A stretch of DNA of 64,000 nucleotides from Terriglobia bacterium (GCA_020073145.1 JAIQFS010000022.1:24961-88960); one strand, 5' to 3'; counted from the first letter of the stretch, positions 40,060 to 49,202 are shown. The notes: generated by a model from the letters alone, not told the origin. Translations and numbers: made by a program.

Positions 40060-40893
40060 GTGAGGAATAGGCACTGCTTCAAGCTCATGTCGACTGTGAT
40101 TCCGATGTTGGGGGCACCGGCTCTCTGCGTCGGACAGTGGATCCACTATCCGACGGCCGGGGTGCCGAGAAAGGCCGGGGCTCCGGATCTGACCGCACCC
40201 GCGCCGCGGCTCTCCGACGGCAAACCCGATTTTTCCGGCATCTGGCACACGGCCGTGATCAATCCGTGCGTGCCCGGAACCGGCCTGTTCTGCGGCCAGG
40301 AAATCGGAGGCTCCCCGCTGGCTCTCGACATCGGCCGCGACTTCCCCGGCGGTCTCCCGTATCAGCCGTGGGCGGCCGCGTTGGTGAAGCAGAGGTTCAG
40401 CAAGGACGATCCGCACGTGCGCTGTCTGCCCGACAATCCTCCGCGCACCTGGCTGATGCCGCACTTGACCAAGGCCGTGCACACGCCGCGATTGCTGCTG
40501 CTCCTCTATGAAGTGAACGCGATGTACCGGCAAATTTTCACGGACGGCCGCCCCCTGCCGGAGGACCGGAATCCCTCCTGGAACGGCTACTCGACGGCAG
40601 CCTGGGATGGGGACACGCTGGTGGTCCGGACGACCGGTTTCCGCGACGATCTGTGGATCGACATGGCCGGCGCCCCGATGACCAGCGCCGCAACCCTGAC
40701 GGAGCGGCTCCGCCGCCCCAACTACGGGACGCTCGAGGTCGAAATCACGGTAGACGATCCCAAGGCCTATACGCGGCCGTGGACGGTATCCACCAAGCAG
40801 GAACTCATGCTGGACACGGAACTGATCGACGAGGTCTGCCTCGAGAACGAGAAGTCGTGGCAGCATATGCAGAAGCCCGCATCTGGCAAGTAG
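40060..40893 (+). CDS. Secreted protein of the DFSGLW/DGRPLP paralogous family (member 4)
   Basis: 277 residues from a GTG with GGGAGGAT upstream. Family motifs: KPDFSGIWHTAV, CLPDNPPRTWLMPHL, FTDGRPLPEDRNPSWNGYS, AWDGDTLVVRTTGFRDDLWI, LTERLRR, and VDDPKAYTRPWTV. Closest to member 1 at 19609 (both have DGRPLP, GYS, GFRDD and a DE(V/-)C...E end). Co-transcribed with the cytochrome c before it, which hints that the family may be linked to periplasmic redox steps. Function unknown. Confidence 0.76.
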   Translation: MRNRHCFKLMSTVIPMLGAPALCVGQWIHYPTAGVPRKAGAPDLTAPAPRLSDGKPDFSGIWHTAVINPCVPGTGLFCGQEIGGSPLALDIGRDFPGGLPYQPWAAALVKQRFSKDDPHVRCLPDNPPRTWLMPHLTKAVHTPRLLLLLYEVNAMYRQIFTDGRPLPEDRNPSWNGYSTAAWDGDTLVVRTTGFRDDLWIDMAGAPMTSAATLTERLRRPNYGTLEVEITVDDPKAYTRPWTVSTKQELMLDTELIDEVCLENEKSWQHMQKPASGK

Positions 40894-40963
40894 GGCCGCG
40901 CCCGTATTTCCCGTGGTGATACACTAGCCCCAATTGAGATATTCAGGGGAAAGAGGGCGAAAG

Positions 40964-42550
40964 ATGCGGAAACTCTTGTTGGGGCTGCTGGTTGGGGGGA
41001 TCACCTGGGCTGGCGCGCAGCGGGGTGCGGTGGAGGCCCCGGCACAACCCTCGGCTACGTTCCGGGTGGGAACCAAACTGGTGGAGGCCGTGGTGGTGGC
41101 GCGGGACAAACGCGGTCCCGCAGCGGGTCTGACCCGGCAGGACTTCACCCTGCTCGATAACGGCATTCCGCAGAACATCGCTGTCTTTTCCGTGAGATCG
41201 GTGGGCGCGCTGGCGAACACGCCGCGCACGGCCGGATCGCTTTCGAGCGCGCTGCCGCCGGGAGTGATTTCCAATCGCGCCGGCCGCAACGAAGACGCGC
41301 CGGCTACGCAGACCGTTCTGCTGCTCGACCGCATCTTCACCGGCCCGATCAACCAGATGTTTGCCATTCAGCGGATCTCCAAGTACCTCGACCTGCGGCG
41401 AAAACAGGACGGGATCGGGATCTACACGCTCGGCCGGGACGTGAAGGTGATTCAGGACGTGACCGACGACGAGGCTCTGCTCCGGCGCGCGGCGAACAGC
41501 CTCCAGGCGCAAGACGCGAACAGCCGCAGTTCGGATACCACTGGAATGACCGAGAAAGCCGCGGACGATTATGCGCAGATGAATATGCTGGGGCGCGTAC
41601 TCGCCCTGAAGCACGCGTTACAGGCAACCGCCCGCCACCTGGCGAACGTTCCGGGCCGCAAGAGCCTGATCTGGATTTCGGAAGCGTTTCCGGTGTTCTA
41701 CTGCCCGCCGCATTTTCCTTGCACGGATTACCGGCCGGACATGCAGGAAGCCGCGCGAGCACTCATTGACGCCAACGTCGCGCTCTACGCGGTGGACCCG
41801 CGCGGGCTGATCGGAGCGTTGGGCCGCATGACCGGCATCAGCAATGCGGAATCGCGAGGGCCGGCGTCCCAGCTGGTCCCCGGGTATCGGGTTGCCCCGG
41901 TGGGTCCGGAACACATCGAAACCATGAACCTGCTGGCCGGCCTCACGGGGGGCGAAGTGTACTACAACACGAACGGCCTGGAGGACTCCATGCGAAAGGC
42001 CGTGGAAGATGGCGATGCCAGTTATGTGCTCGGGTTTTATCCTTCCGCGGAGACGCAAGACGGGAAAGTTCACAAACTCAAAGTGAGCGTGGCGAGAAGC
42101 GGCCTCAGCCTGCGCTACCGCGAGAGCTACTTCGCCACCAAGGCTCAGAACGACGCCGAGCCACGACCCACTGCGGAGCGGCTTCTGCAGGATCCTCTCG
42201 ATGCGACGCAGATCGGCCTGCTGGCGCGAGCGGTGCCCGATGTAACCGATGCGGGCTTGTTCCATGTGCAGGTCCTGGTGGACCTGCGCGACGTGCAACT
42301 CCGCAAGGAAGACGGCAAATGGGTGGGATCGGTGGAGGTCTCGTTCCACATGGAGGGGGCTAAGAGCGCCCAGATCGCCGCGCGGCAGATCGAAATTCCG
42401 GAAGACCAACTCGCCGCCGCTCTCGCGCAGGGGTTTCTCATCCGCCAACCGATCGAAAGGGCGGGAAAGGCAAGCGATCTCCGCGTGGCCGTGGAGGACA
42501 AGACCAGCGGGGCAGCGGGATCGCTGAGGATTCCGCTACGGAAGAACTGA
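40964..42550 (+). CDS. VWFA-related acidobacterial domain protein (TIGR03436 type)
   Basis: 528 residues. A signal peptide (LLLGLLVGGITWAGA) is followed by a N-terminal domain (RDKRGPAAGLTRQDFTLLDN, GIPQNIAVFSV). The VWFA-like domain begins TVLLLDRIFTGPINQMFAIQ and continues IGIYTLGRDVKVIQDVTDD, GRKSLIWISEAFPVFY and VALYAVDPRGLIGA. The MIDAS DxSxS is replaced by DRIFT, as is common in this family. A beta-rich tail ends near 528. Exported, probably binding a surface or secreted partner; unknown function. The start at 40964 is supported by GAGGG and the signal peptide. Confidence 0.88.
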   Translation: MRKLLLGLLVGGITWAGAQRGAVEAPAQPSATFRVGTKLVEAVVVARDKRGPAAGLTRQDFTLLDNGIPQNIAVFSVRSVGALANTPRTAGSLSSALPPGVISNRAGRNEDAPATQTVLLLDRIFTGPINQMFAIQRISKYLDLRRKQDGIGIYTLGRDVKVIQDVTDDEALLRRAANSLQAQDANSRSSDTTGMTEKAADDYAQMNMLGRVLALKHALQATARHLANVPGRKSLIWISEAFPVFYCPPHFPCTDYRPDMQEAARALIDANVALYAVDPRGLIGALGRMTGISNAESRGPASQLVPGYRVAPVGPEHIETMNLLAGLTGGEVYYNTNGLEDSMRKAVEDGDASYVLGFYPSAETQDGKVHKLKVSVARSGLSLRYRESYFATKAQNDAEPRPTAERLLQDPLDATQIGLLARAVPDVTDAGLFHVQVLVDLRDVQLRKEDGKWVGSVEVSFHMEGAKSAQIAARQIEIPEDQLAAALAQGFLIRQPIERAGKASDLRVAVEDKTSGAAGSLRIPLRKN

Positions 42551-42581
42551 AAAGTCCGCTTACGGAGTCGGCTCGGTTTTT

Positions 42582-42686
42582 GCGAATCGCGACCGGCGGT
42601 CTGGCGACGAAAGGCTCATCGGCAGCGGCGGCGTCGACGGCATTAACGTGGCGGAGGTGAACGGCGTCGCGGCGAAGTATCCGTAG
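42582..42686 (+). pseudogene. C-terminal remnant of a cytochrome c gene like 39338-40045
   Basis: Reads RLIGSGGVDGINVAEVNGV then AAKYP and a TAG stop. This aligns with the end of the intact gene (LLIGDGGADGINVTVVSRV, APKCP, stop). No start codon or heme motif remains. It overlaps, on the opposite strand, the last codons of the gene at 42643, so that gene now borrows its C terminus from the antisense of this scrap. Confidence 0.7.
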
Positions 42687-43299
42687 ACGGCGCGATCCTG
42701 GCAAACGTTCGCAGAGCCGATTCGGCCTTGGCGTTGCGCAGGCTCTTCCACTCGCTGCCCGCCCGCTTGTGCTTGAGGTCGGTCAGGTAAGCGTACTCCG
42801 GGGTGAGAAGCCGCTGGCGATCGGCGTTCGCTCGGGTCCAGGCGTGCGCGAACTCCGCGAGCGTCGGAGCCTCTCCGCGCGTCCAGAACTCCATCGCGAG
42901 CACCCGCGCGACGGCGCCATCGCGGAATTGGCCCTCCGTCAACTCGCCGAGCGACCGCAGGATGCCGGAGTGCTCCTTCGCGTACCGGCGATAGTAGAGA
43001 CGTTCGCGAGGTCCCGGTCGCGCGGGCGGATTGTCGTGCCGCACAATCGCCGCCGGGATGCAGGTCGGCTGACCTACGTTGCCCGTGGCCAGATAGTGCC
43101 GGAGGCGCGCCAGCACGATGGGCTTTCGATCGATATCTTTGGTGGCCTTCACCCTTCCGTCGGGATGTTCGGCCAGAATCTTGTAGGGGATCCCGCGATT
43201 GGAACACACGCCGCGAATCTCTCCGAGGTTTAGGTAGTTCAACTCTTCGAGAAATCGCGCTCGCGCCTCGTTGGCAAGCTGCGAGAGGAGATTGGGCAT
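42643..43299 (-). CDS. Conserved hypothetical protein, 218 residues
   Basis: Soluble, no signal peptide. It begins MPNLLSQLANEARARFLEEL and continues with a short LGEIRGVCSNRGIPY segment like a SAP or HTH helix pair, then DRKPIVLARLRHYLATG, GPRERLYYRRYAKEH, LTEGQFRDGAVARVLAMEFW, RGEAPTLAEFAHAW and LLTPEYAYLTDLKH. I recognise the sequence style from soil-bacterial hypotheticals but cannot assign a function. The last 15 or so residues (STDTSPRRRSPPPR) are antisense to a cytochrome c remnant and probably not original. An intrinsic terminator ends 8 nt before its ATG and no ribosome site is visible, so expression is uncertain. Confidence 0.6.
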   Translation of the reverse strand: MPNLLSQLANEARARFLEELNYLNLGEIRGVCSNRGIPYKILAEHPDGRVKATKDIDRKPIVLARLRHYLATGNVGQPTCIPAAIVRHDNPPARPGPRERLYYRRYAKEHSGILRSLGELTEGQFRDGAVARVLAMEFWTRGEAPTLAEFAHAWTRANADRQRLLTPEYAYLTDLKHKRAGSEWKSLRNAKAESALRTFARIAPSTDTSPRRRSPPPR

Positions 43300-43307
43300 C
43301 TGGAGAC

Positions 43308-43339
43308 TAAAACAGGCGCCCCTCTCGAGGAGCGCCTGT
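43308..43339 (-). terminator. Intrinsic terminator of the ankyrin-DUF1592-DUF1552 operon
   Basis: On the minus strand an 11-of-12-bp stem with loop CGAG (arms ACAGGCGCTCCT and AGGGGCGCCTGT) is followed by TTTTAG. It lies 24 bp after the DUF1552 stop codon. Confidence 0.72.
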
Positions 43340-43363
43340 GTTCCAAATCCAATGACAACTCAC

Positions 43364-44686
43364 TTACAGGTCGATTCGGCCGGTGCTCGCTCCGAGCTTA
43401 TCGATCTCCACGCCGCCCACGTGCGCCAGTGCCAGCAGCAAATTCGCGGTGGGCGCGTCCTTCGCGACGATGTGCCGGTTGCCTTTGAGCCGGCCGCTGC
43501 CGCCGCCCACCATCACCGCGGGCGGGTTGTTGCGGTCGTGCGCGTTGCCGTTGCTCATGCCGCTGCCCCAATACAGAACCGATTGATCGAGCAGCGTGCC
43601 ATCGCCCTCTTTGGTGGCCTTCAGCTTCGCGAGGAAGTCCGCGAACTTCTGGATTTGATAGGTTGCGATCTTGGCGTACTTGGCGAGCTTCTCGGGATCG
43701 TTGCCATGATGCGAGATGGTGTGGTGCTGCTCGGGAATGCCGATGAAGGCGTACGCGCGATCGCTGGCTTCATGACCGGTCATGAACGTGAAGACGCGGC
43801 TGATGTCCCCCTGATAGGCGAGGTGCATCAGGTTGTACGTCACGGTCATGTGGTCGTCGAAGGCTTCCGGCAAGCCCACCGGCGCTTCGGGGTCACCCGT
43901 GATGGTGCCGAGCCGGTTTTCCATTCGGTCCAGCTGCTGCTCCACGTCGCGGATGTTGCCGAGGTACTCGTCGAGGATGGCGCGATCGGGCGCGCCCAGC
44001 GAGCTCTTCAGCTTCGTGGTTTCTTCCGTCACCGAGTCGAGCAGGCTCTCCTTCTCTTTGAGGCGGGCAAAGCGCCGCTCCTTCGAGTCCGTCTCGCCGA
44101 ACATGCGCTCGAAGGTGACGCGCGGATTAATCCCCACCGGCAGCGGGCTCGCATCGTCGCGCCACGATAGCGTGTTGAAGAACGTGCAGGAGAAGCCATC
44201 GCACGCGCCAACGGCGGTGCCCATATCCTCGGTGCCGACTTCGATGGAGCGCAGCGGGGTATCGCCGGCGACTTGATCGGCGATGTACTGGTCGACGGTC
44301 TTCTTCGATTCGATTTTCCCGAACGAGTCGCCTCTTCCATCGCGGCGGACGGCAGGTCCGACGCCGTTCAGGAACGCCGAGCTGGCCCCCAGGTGGACCG
44401 ACTCGCCCCACGGCGCTTTCATCTTGCTGACCGTCACCAGTTGATTGCGGAACGGCTCCAGCGGCTGCATCACCGGCTTGAACGCGAAGTTGCTGCCCTC
44501 GGCATCGGGGTGCCAGGTGTCGGGCCACACGCCGCACGGGAAGTAGACCGCGCCGAACCGGAACGGCGCTTTGGGCGCCGCGGAGAGCGCCGGAATCATG
44601 GCATCCAGAAAGGGCAGCGCCACCGTGGCGCCCAAGGTACCGCGCATGAATGTGCGGCGAGAGAGATGCTTCTTCGTAATGAACAT
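43364..44686 (-). CDS. DUF1552 domain protein, Tat-exported
   Basis: 440 residues. A twin-arginine leader (SRRTFMRGTLGATVALPFLD) is followed by the DUF1552 body: RFGAVYFPCGVWPDTWHPD, AFLNGVGPAVRRDGRGDS, IEVGTEDMGTAVGACDGFSC, FERMFGE, YNLMHLAYQGDISRVFTFMT, and HHTISHHGND. Related to DUF1501-type alkaline-phosphatase-fold proteins. In Planctomycetes and Acidobacteria it is almost always encoded beside a DUF1592-type cytochrome, as here (2-bp gap). Function of the pair is unknown; degradation of polymeric substrates has been suggested. Third gene of the operon, followed by a terminator. Confidence 0.9.
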   Translation of the reverse strand: MFITKKHLSRRTFMRGTLGATVALPFLDAMIPALSAAPKAPFRFGAVYFPCGVWPDTWHPDAEGSNFAFKPVMQPLEPFRNQLVTVSKMKAPWGESVHLGASSAFLNGVGPAVRRDGRGDSFGKIESKKTVDQYIADQVAGDTPLRSIEVGTEDMGTAVGACDGFSCTFFNTLSWRDDASPLPVGINPRVTFERMFGETDSKERRFARLKEKESLLDSVTEETTKLKSSLGAPDRAILDEYLGNIRDVEQQLDRMENRLGTITGDPEAPVGLPEAFDDHMTVTYNLMHLAYQGDISRVFTFMTGHEASDRAYAFIGIPEQHHTISHHGNDPEKLAKYAKIATYQIQKFADFLAKLKATKEGDGTLLDQSVLYWGSGMSNGNAHDRNNPPAVMVGGGSGRLKGNRHIVAKDAPTANLLLALAHVGGVEIDKLGASTGRIDL

Positions 44687-44688
44687 GG

Positions 44689-47277
44689 CTACTCCCTGGT
44701 GTTCGATTTTACAACTTTTGCGGCATCGGCGGGGCGATGAACGGCTTCCGTCGATTCCGGTTCTGCGGCCAATTTCGTGCGCATCTGAAACGGCGCGCTC
44801 TCCACAATTCCCATGACTACGGTCGAAAGCCGGTAGTCGTTCTGGGCGGCCTTCTTCACAATCCGGCGCACCACCGGCATGTCGGCCGGCTCCAGCCCGC
44901 GGCCTAGGGCGTAAGTCAGCATCTTCTCGGTGACCACGGTTACAAACGCGCCGGGCCGGCTCACAATGGCCTCCCGGAGCGCCACTGGACCGCTGACCTG
45001 CGATCCGTCCGCGAGCGTGCCCGCGACGTCGAGGGGCGCACCATCGGGATCTTTATCGCGCCATTGCCCCACCGCATTGAAGTTCTCGAGCGCGAACCCG
45101 GGGGGATCGATCACGCGATGGCAGCCCGCACAGGGCTGGTTCTTCCGGTGCAATTCCAGTTGCGCGCGCACGGTTTTCGGCACGGCCGCCGCCCCCTTGT
45201 TGCTTTCGTCCAGGGTGGGGACATTCGGCGGCGCCGGAGGCGGAGGCGTATTGAAGAAGGTGCTCAGCACGTACTTGCCGCGAAACACCGGCGAGGTCCG
45301 GTTGGCGACGGAAGTCATCGCGAGGATGCTGCCTTGGCCGAGCAGACCGCGGCGGTTGGGATCGGTGAGTCTCACCTTCCGGAATTGCGGGCCGTAGACG
45401 CCGGGGATTCCATAATGCTTTGCCAGCCGTTCGTCGACAAAGGTGTAATCCGCATTCATCAGATCGAGAGTGCTGCGATCGTCGCGCACAATGTACGCGA
45501 ACAGCATCTCGGTCTCCGTGCGGAACGCTTTGCGCATGTTGTCGTCGAAATCGGGAAACATCAGCAGATCCGGAACCACCTTCGCTTCCAGGTTTCGGAG
45601 CTGCAGCCACTGCCCGGTGAAATTGTTCACCAGGGCGTCGGATCGGTCGTCGGCGAGCATGCGGCGCACCTGCTCGGTGAGCACGCCCGGCTCGTGCAGC
45701 CGCCCCGCGACGGCCATGCCCAGCAGCTTCTCATCGGGAATGCTGCTCCACAAGAAGAACGACAGGCGCGAGGCCAGCTCGATGTCGCTGACCGGATGTG
45801 CCGCGCCGGCGCGCGTTCCGGCCGGATCTCGCTCGATTCGATACAAGAAGTACGGACTGGAAAGAATGCGCGCAACGCCCACGCGAATCCCGTCGTCGAA
45901 ACTGCCGCCGTTCTGCCGGGATCGCTTGTAAAACGACAAGGGCGCCTCGACGTCCGCGGGCGTGACCGGACGGCGGTAGGCGCGGCGGGCCAGGTTGGAC
46001 AGAATCTTGACCGCGCAGCCCGTCTCGTCCGGATTGGCCTCGGGTGCAGTTCTCGTCGAGACAGTGCTGACCGTGTGGCGGGGACCGGAACCCGAAGCGG
46101 GATGGCACACAAACAGCAGATCCCGGCTGGGCCCTTCGCTCACGCCCCTCACGTTGTACGGCCCGTCGATCGACACGGACCGCAGTTTCGGCATGCCTCC
46201 GACAAAGTGGACTTCCTGGCTGTCGCGCTTCGACGGTTCCCAGACGTCCTGCAACTGGAACGGCCGCTCTTTCCATGTGAAGCCGACGTCATGGGGGCCG
46301 GCGGTGACCCGCACGCGTCCGGCCATCCGTTTGTCGATGATGGGTTGCGCCGCGGCCAAGTCGGCGGCCTGGATCTCGTCGTCCTTGGGACCGCCGATCG
46401 GCGCCGAATACACCTCGGTGCCATCCACGGTGATCACGAAGGTGTACGGTGTGTCATTTCCTTCCACGCCGGCGTAGCCTTCCTGCACGCCTCGCACGAG
46501 CCTGCCCGACAGTCTATACTCAGCGTCCGCCGGAAACACGTGGCGGACCACGGTGCCGCCGACGGTTCCGAGCGGCAGGCCGTCGATGTATCCGTTCTGG
46601 CTGAATTCGCGGCTGATCGAATGCTCGATCGCCCCGGGCTTCACCTTCGGATCGCCTACCGCCATGGCGCTGACGCGCTGCGCGGCGTTCACGTATCCTT
46701 CCAGCAGCAGCGGCGACGTTTTGAGCGCGGTCGCGATGTTGTCGAACCCGAACTCCGCGCCGTCGGTCGGCAGCAGGTCCGACACGTCAATGTCGACGGC
46801 CAGCAGGTCCCGCACCGCGTTCGCATATTCGGCGCGATTCAGACGATGCACCACATATTGGCCCGGGTTGCTCTTGCCTTCCCAGGCGCGATCGAGCGAG
46901 GCGGCCAGCCAGCTGGTAAAACTCGCGTACTCGGCCTCGGACGGGCGGGGCATGCCGGGAGGCGGCATCGCCCGTACGCTCAGCTTCCGCAGCACTTTCT
47001 CAAATGCTCCTGCGTGGCCCAACAGATCGTCGAAAGCCGCCGGCTCGAGATTGACCGGTGCGTCCGCCGGGTTCAACGTGCGTTTGTTGTGACACGAAAC
47101 GCAGTACTGCGCGGCGAAGGCGCGGGCCTTGACCGCTTCGGCCGTGGCGCCGCCTTTGGAAGCCGCGCTCGCTCCCGAGTGAACCGCAGCCGAGGGCGGC
47201 TGTTGCGCGGCGATGCCGAAGCAGAGCAACGCCCCCGTGATTCCGATCTTCCTCGCGATGCTCCGCTGGTTCTTCAT
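44689..47277 (-). CDS. Cytochrome c protein with DUF1587/1595/1592/1588/1585 domains
   Basis: 862 residues. After a signal peptide, heme site CVSCH at 59-63 begins the planctomycete-type cytochrome domain, with a likely Met in MPPPGMP. Next comes DUF1587 (HRLNRAEYANAVRDLLAVDI), a carbohydrate-binding-like beta domain (PYTFVITVDGTEVYSAPIGG), then DUF1595 (KILSNLARRAYRRPVTPADV) and DUF1592 (ELASRLSFFLWSSIPDEKLL). DUF1588 has CAGCHRVIDPPGFALENFN, a second heme motif, and DUF1585 has EKMLTYALGRGLEPADMPVV. Start overlaps the ankyrin stop by 4 nt (ATGA) and its stop lies 2 bp before DUF1552. Confidence 0.92.
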   Translation of the reverse strand: MKNQRSIARKIGITGALLCFGIAAQQPPSAAVHSGASAASKGGATAEAVKARAFAAQYCVSCHNKRTLNPADAPVNLEPAAFDDLLGHAGAFEKVLRKLSVRAMPPPGMPRPSEAEYASFTSWLAASLDRAWEGKSNPGQYVVHRLNRAEYANAVRDLLAVDIDVSDLLPTDGAEFGFDNIATALKTSPLLLEGYVNAAQRVSAMAVGDPKVKPGAIEHSISREFSQNGYIDGLPLGTVGGTVVRHVFPADAEYRLSGRLVRGVQEGYAGVEGNDTPYTFVITVDGTEVYSAPIGGPKDDEIQAADLAAAQPIIDKRMAGRVRVTAGPHDVGFTWKERPFQLQDVWEPSKRDSQEVHFVGGMPKLRSVSIDGPYNVRGVSEGPSRDLLFVCHPASGSGPRHTVSTVSTRTAPEANPDETGCAVKILSNLARRAYRRPVTPADVEAPLSFYKRSRQNGGSFDDGIRVGVARILSSPYFLYRIERDPAGTRAGAAHPVSDIELASRLSFFLWSSIPDEKLLGMAVAGRLHEPGVLTEQVRRMLADDRSDALVNNFTGQWLQLRNLEAKVVPDLLMFPDFDDNMRKAFRTETEMLFAYIVRDDRSTLDLMNADYTFVDERLAKHYGIPGVYGPQFRKVRLTDPNRRGLLGQGSILAMTSVANRTSPVFRGKYVLSTFFNTPPPPAPPNVPTLDESNKGAAAVPKTVRAQLELHRKNQPCAGCHRVIDPPGFALENFNAVGQWRDKDPDGAPLDVAGTLADGSQVSGPVALREAIVSRPGAFVTVVTEKMLTYALGRGLEPADMPVVRRIVKKAAQNDYRLSTVVMGIVESAPFQMRTKLAAEPESTEAVHRPADAAKVVKSNTRE

Positions 47278-48980
47278 TTTTCGCTCGTCACGGCCTGCGT
47301 ATCAGGACTTTTTTTCTGCGGCTGATCGGTGCTCGCCTTCTTTTCGGCTGGCGGAGGCTGAGGCGCGGGATCGTTGGGGCCCAGATGCATCAGCTCCCGC
47401 AGAGCGGCGATGACCTCTTCTTTCGAATTGTGCTTCGGTTTGTACACGTCCAAATCCCCCATGTCGAGCGGGTCTGGTTTCTTGGGCTTCTCCGCCAGAA
47501 GCAAGGGTGTCAGGTTGTCCTTGTTGACGGCGTCCAGCTTTCCGCCGGCGGCTGCGAGCGCACGAATGATCGGCACTTGCTCCTCCTGCACGGCTTGATG
47601 GAGCGGTGTTGAGCCATCGGCCGCCTTGGCGTTGGGATCGGCTCCTGCCGCCAGGAGTAGCTTGAGAGCCTCCAGTGGATCGCGGTTGCCGGGCTCGCGG
47701 AACTGCGGCGGACCAATGCGGGTGAACCCGGGCCCTCCCGCGATCGGTGCGCCTTGGCCGCCTTTGATCGCAGCCATTAAGGGCGTCTTGCCGGCGTTCG
47801 GATTCGGGCGGCCCGGACCCTTGCCGGCCTTCGGTTTAATCTCGGTCGGGGTCCATTCGATCGTCGCGCTTTTTTTGGCCAACATCAGCTTCAGGACCTC
47901 CACGTCGGCCGCAGTGGCCGCGCGGTAAAACGGCGAGCTGTTGATGGACGCCCCGCAGCACAGCGTTGTCGAATGGAGGGCGCCGACAAATGGCTTGTTC
48001 ACATCCGCGTTGAGATCGAGCAACGCCTTCACCAGATCGAGAGACGTCAGATGGTTCGGATGCTTGGGTTGCAGCCGGGAACCGTCGTGCGCACGCATGT
48101 CGGTGGTGGCGTCGTGCATGTCCACGGCGAAGTACAAGGATCCGTCGTTGGGATCGGCGCCCAGGTCGAGCAGTTCCTTGGCCAGGTCGAAGCGGTCATT
48201 AACAATGGCGACCACGGTCGCGGTCGCGCCATCGGCGTTGGTCAGCTTGGGATCGGCCTTGCCCTCGATCAAGGCTTTGGCCACGTCCGTATGACCATTA
48301 CGAACCGCGAACATCAGGGCCGTAAAGCCGCCCGAGGGATGGTCCGCGTTTTTGCGCTCCGTGATGGTGGAGACGTGCGCCTTGAGATTGGGGTCCGCGC
48401 CAGCGGCCAATAGGGTCTTCACCACCTCCAGGTGCCCTTCGGCCGACGCCCACATCAACGCGGTCTCTTCCTGGAACGGATCCGCGGCGTTGACGAACGA
48501 GCCGTGAGAAAGCAGTAGTTTGACCGCATCGACGTTGCCTGTGCGCGACGCCGCCATCAGCGGCGTTTCGCCCTCGGCGTGCCAGCGTGTCGGTTCCGCT
48601 CCCGCATCGAGCAACGCCCGCACGACCTCGACAGCGCCGTTGCGGCTCGCCTGCAGAAGCGGGGTGACGCCGTAATGGTTCGCTGCGTCCACGGTGGCTC
48701 CCGCTGCCAGCAGCGCTTTCGTCATTTCCGTGTTGGAGTGAAAGGCCGCCCACAAGAGCGCGGAAGCGCCGTCATTGGCCGGCGCGTTTACATCGGCGCG
48801 CTCCTTGATCAGTTGGCGCACCGCAGCCAGATCATCGGCTTTGGCGGCGTCCACCACCGCGGTGGCATTGGAAGCTGCATGCAGGTGGGCATCGGGCCCC
48901 GAAACCAACCCAAACATGAGAGGCAGGTACCACCAGATCTGCCGTACGGGTCTTGCGCTCGCTGTCCTCGAAGCCTGCAT
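47274..48980 (-). CDS. Secreted ankyrin-repeat protein
   Basis: 568 residues from the ATG at 48980, set by GGGAGGGGAA just upstream. A signal-like hydrophobic segment (WWYLPLMFGLVSGPDAHLHA) is followed by about ten ankyrin repeats (residues about 40-500; for example ALLWAAFHSNTEMTKALLAA, TPLMAASRTGNVDAVKLLLS, TALMFAVRNGHTDVAKALIE). They are interrupted by a Gly/Pro-rich insert. A Pro/Lys-rich tail follows. It is the first gene of an operon with the DUF1592 cytochrome and DUF1552 protein, so it probably acts as a periplasmic scaffold for them. Confidence 0.88.
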   Translation of the reverse strand: MQASRTASARPVRQIWWYLPLMFGLVSGPDAHLHAASNATAVVDAAKADDLAAVRQLIKERADVNAPANDGASALLWAAFHSNTEMTKALLAAGATVDAANHYGVTPLLQASRNGAVEVVRALLDAGAEPTRWHAEGETPLMAASRTGNVDAVKLLLSHGSFVNAADPFQEETALMWASAEGHLEVVKTLLAAGADPNLKAHVSTITERKNADHPSGGFTALMFAVRNGHTDVAKALIEGKADPKLTNADGATATVVAIVNDRFDLAKELLDLGADPNDGSLYFAVDMHDATTDMRAHDGSRLQPKHPNHLTSLDLVKALLDLNADVNKPFVGALHSTTLCCGASINSSPFYRAATAADVEVLKLMLAKKSATIEWTPTEIKPKAGKGPGRPNPNAGKTPLMAAIKGGQGAPIAGGPGFTRIGPPQFREPGNRDPLEALKLLLAAGADPNAKAADGSTPLHQAVQEEQVPIIRALAAAGGKLDAVNKDNLTPLLLAEKPKKPDPLDMGDLDVYKPKHNSKEEVIAALRELMHLGPNDPAPQPPPAEKKASTDQPQKKSPDTQAVTSEK

Positions 48981-49202
48981 CGCTTCCCCTCCCTGCTTAC
49001 ACAAAATAAAGGATATACCGCGAAGATCCCGAGCGCAAGGCCTACTTGCATGCGTCAACCGGCTTCGTTGGCCGCCGGAATCCGGAACATCACGAGGGGG
49101 TACGACACCGCCGTGGAAAGCATGCAAGAGGAAAAGAAGGGTTTCTTAGGCCAAGCCAAATCTGCCCTACCCGTCTAAGTATTTGATCTGGAGTTATTTA
49201 GG

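Noticed and set aside
44689..47325. 753-codon plus-strand open frame opposite the DUF1592 gene
   Set aside because: Antisense shadow produced by GC-rich codon usage; no ribosome site or domain.
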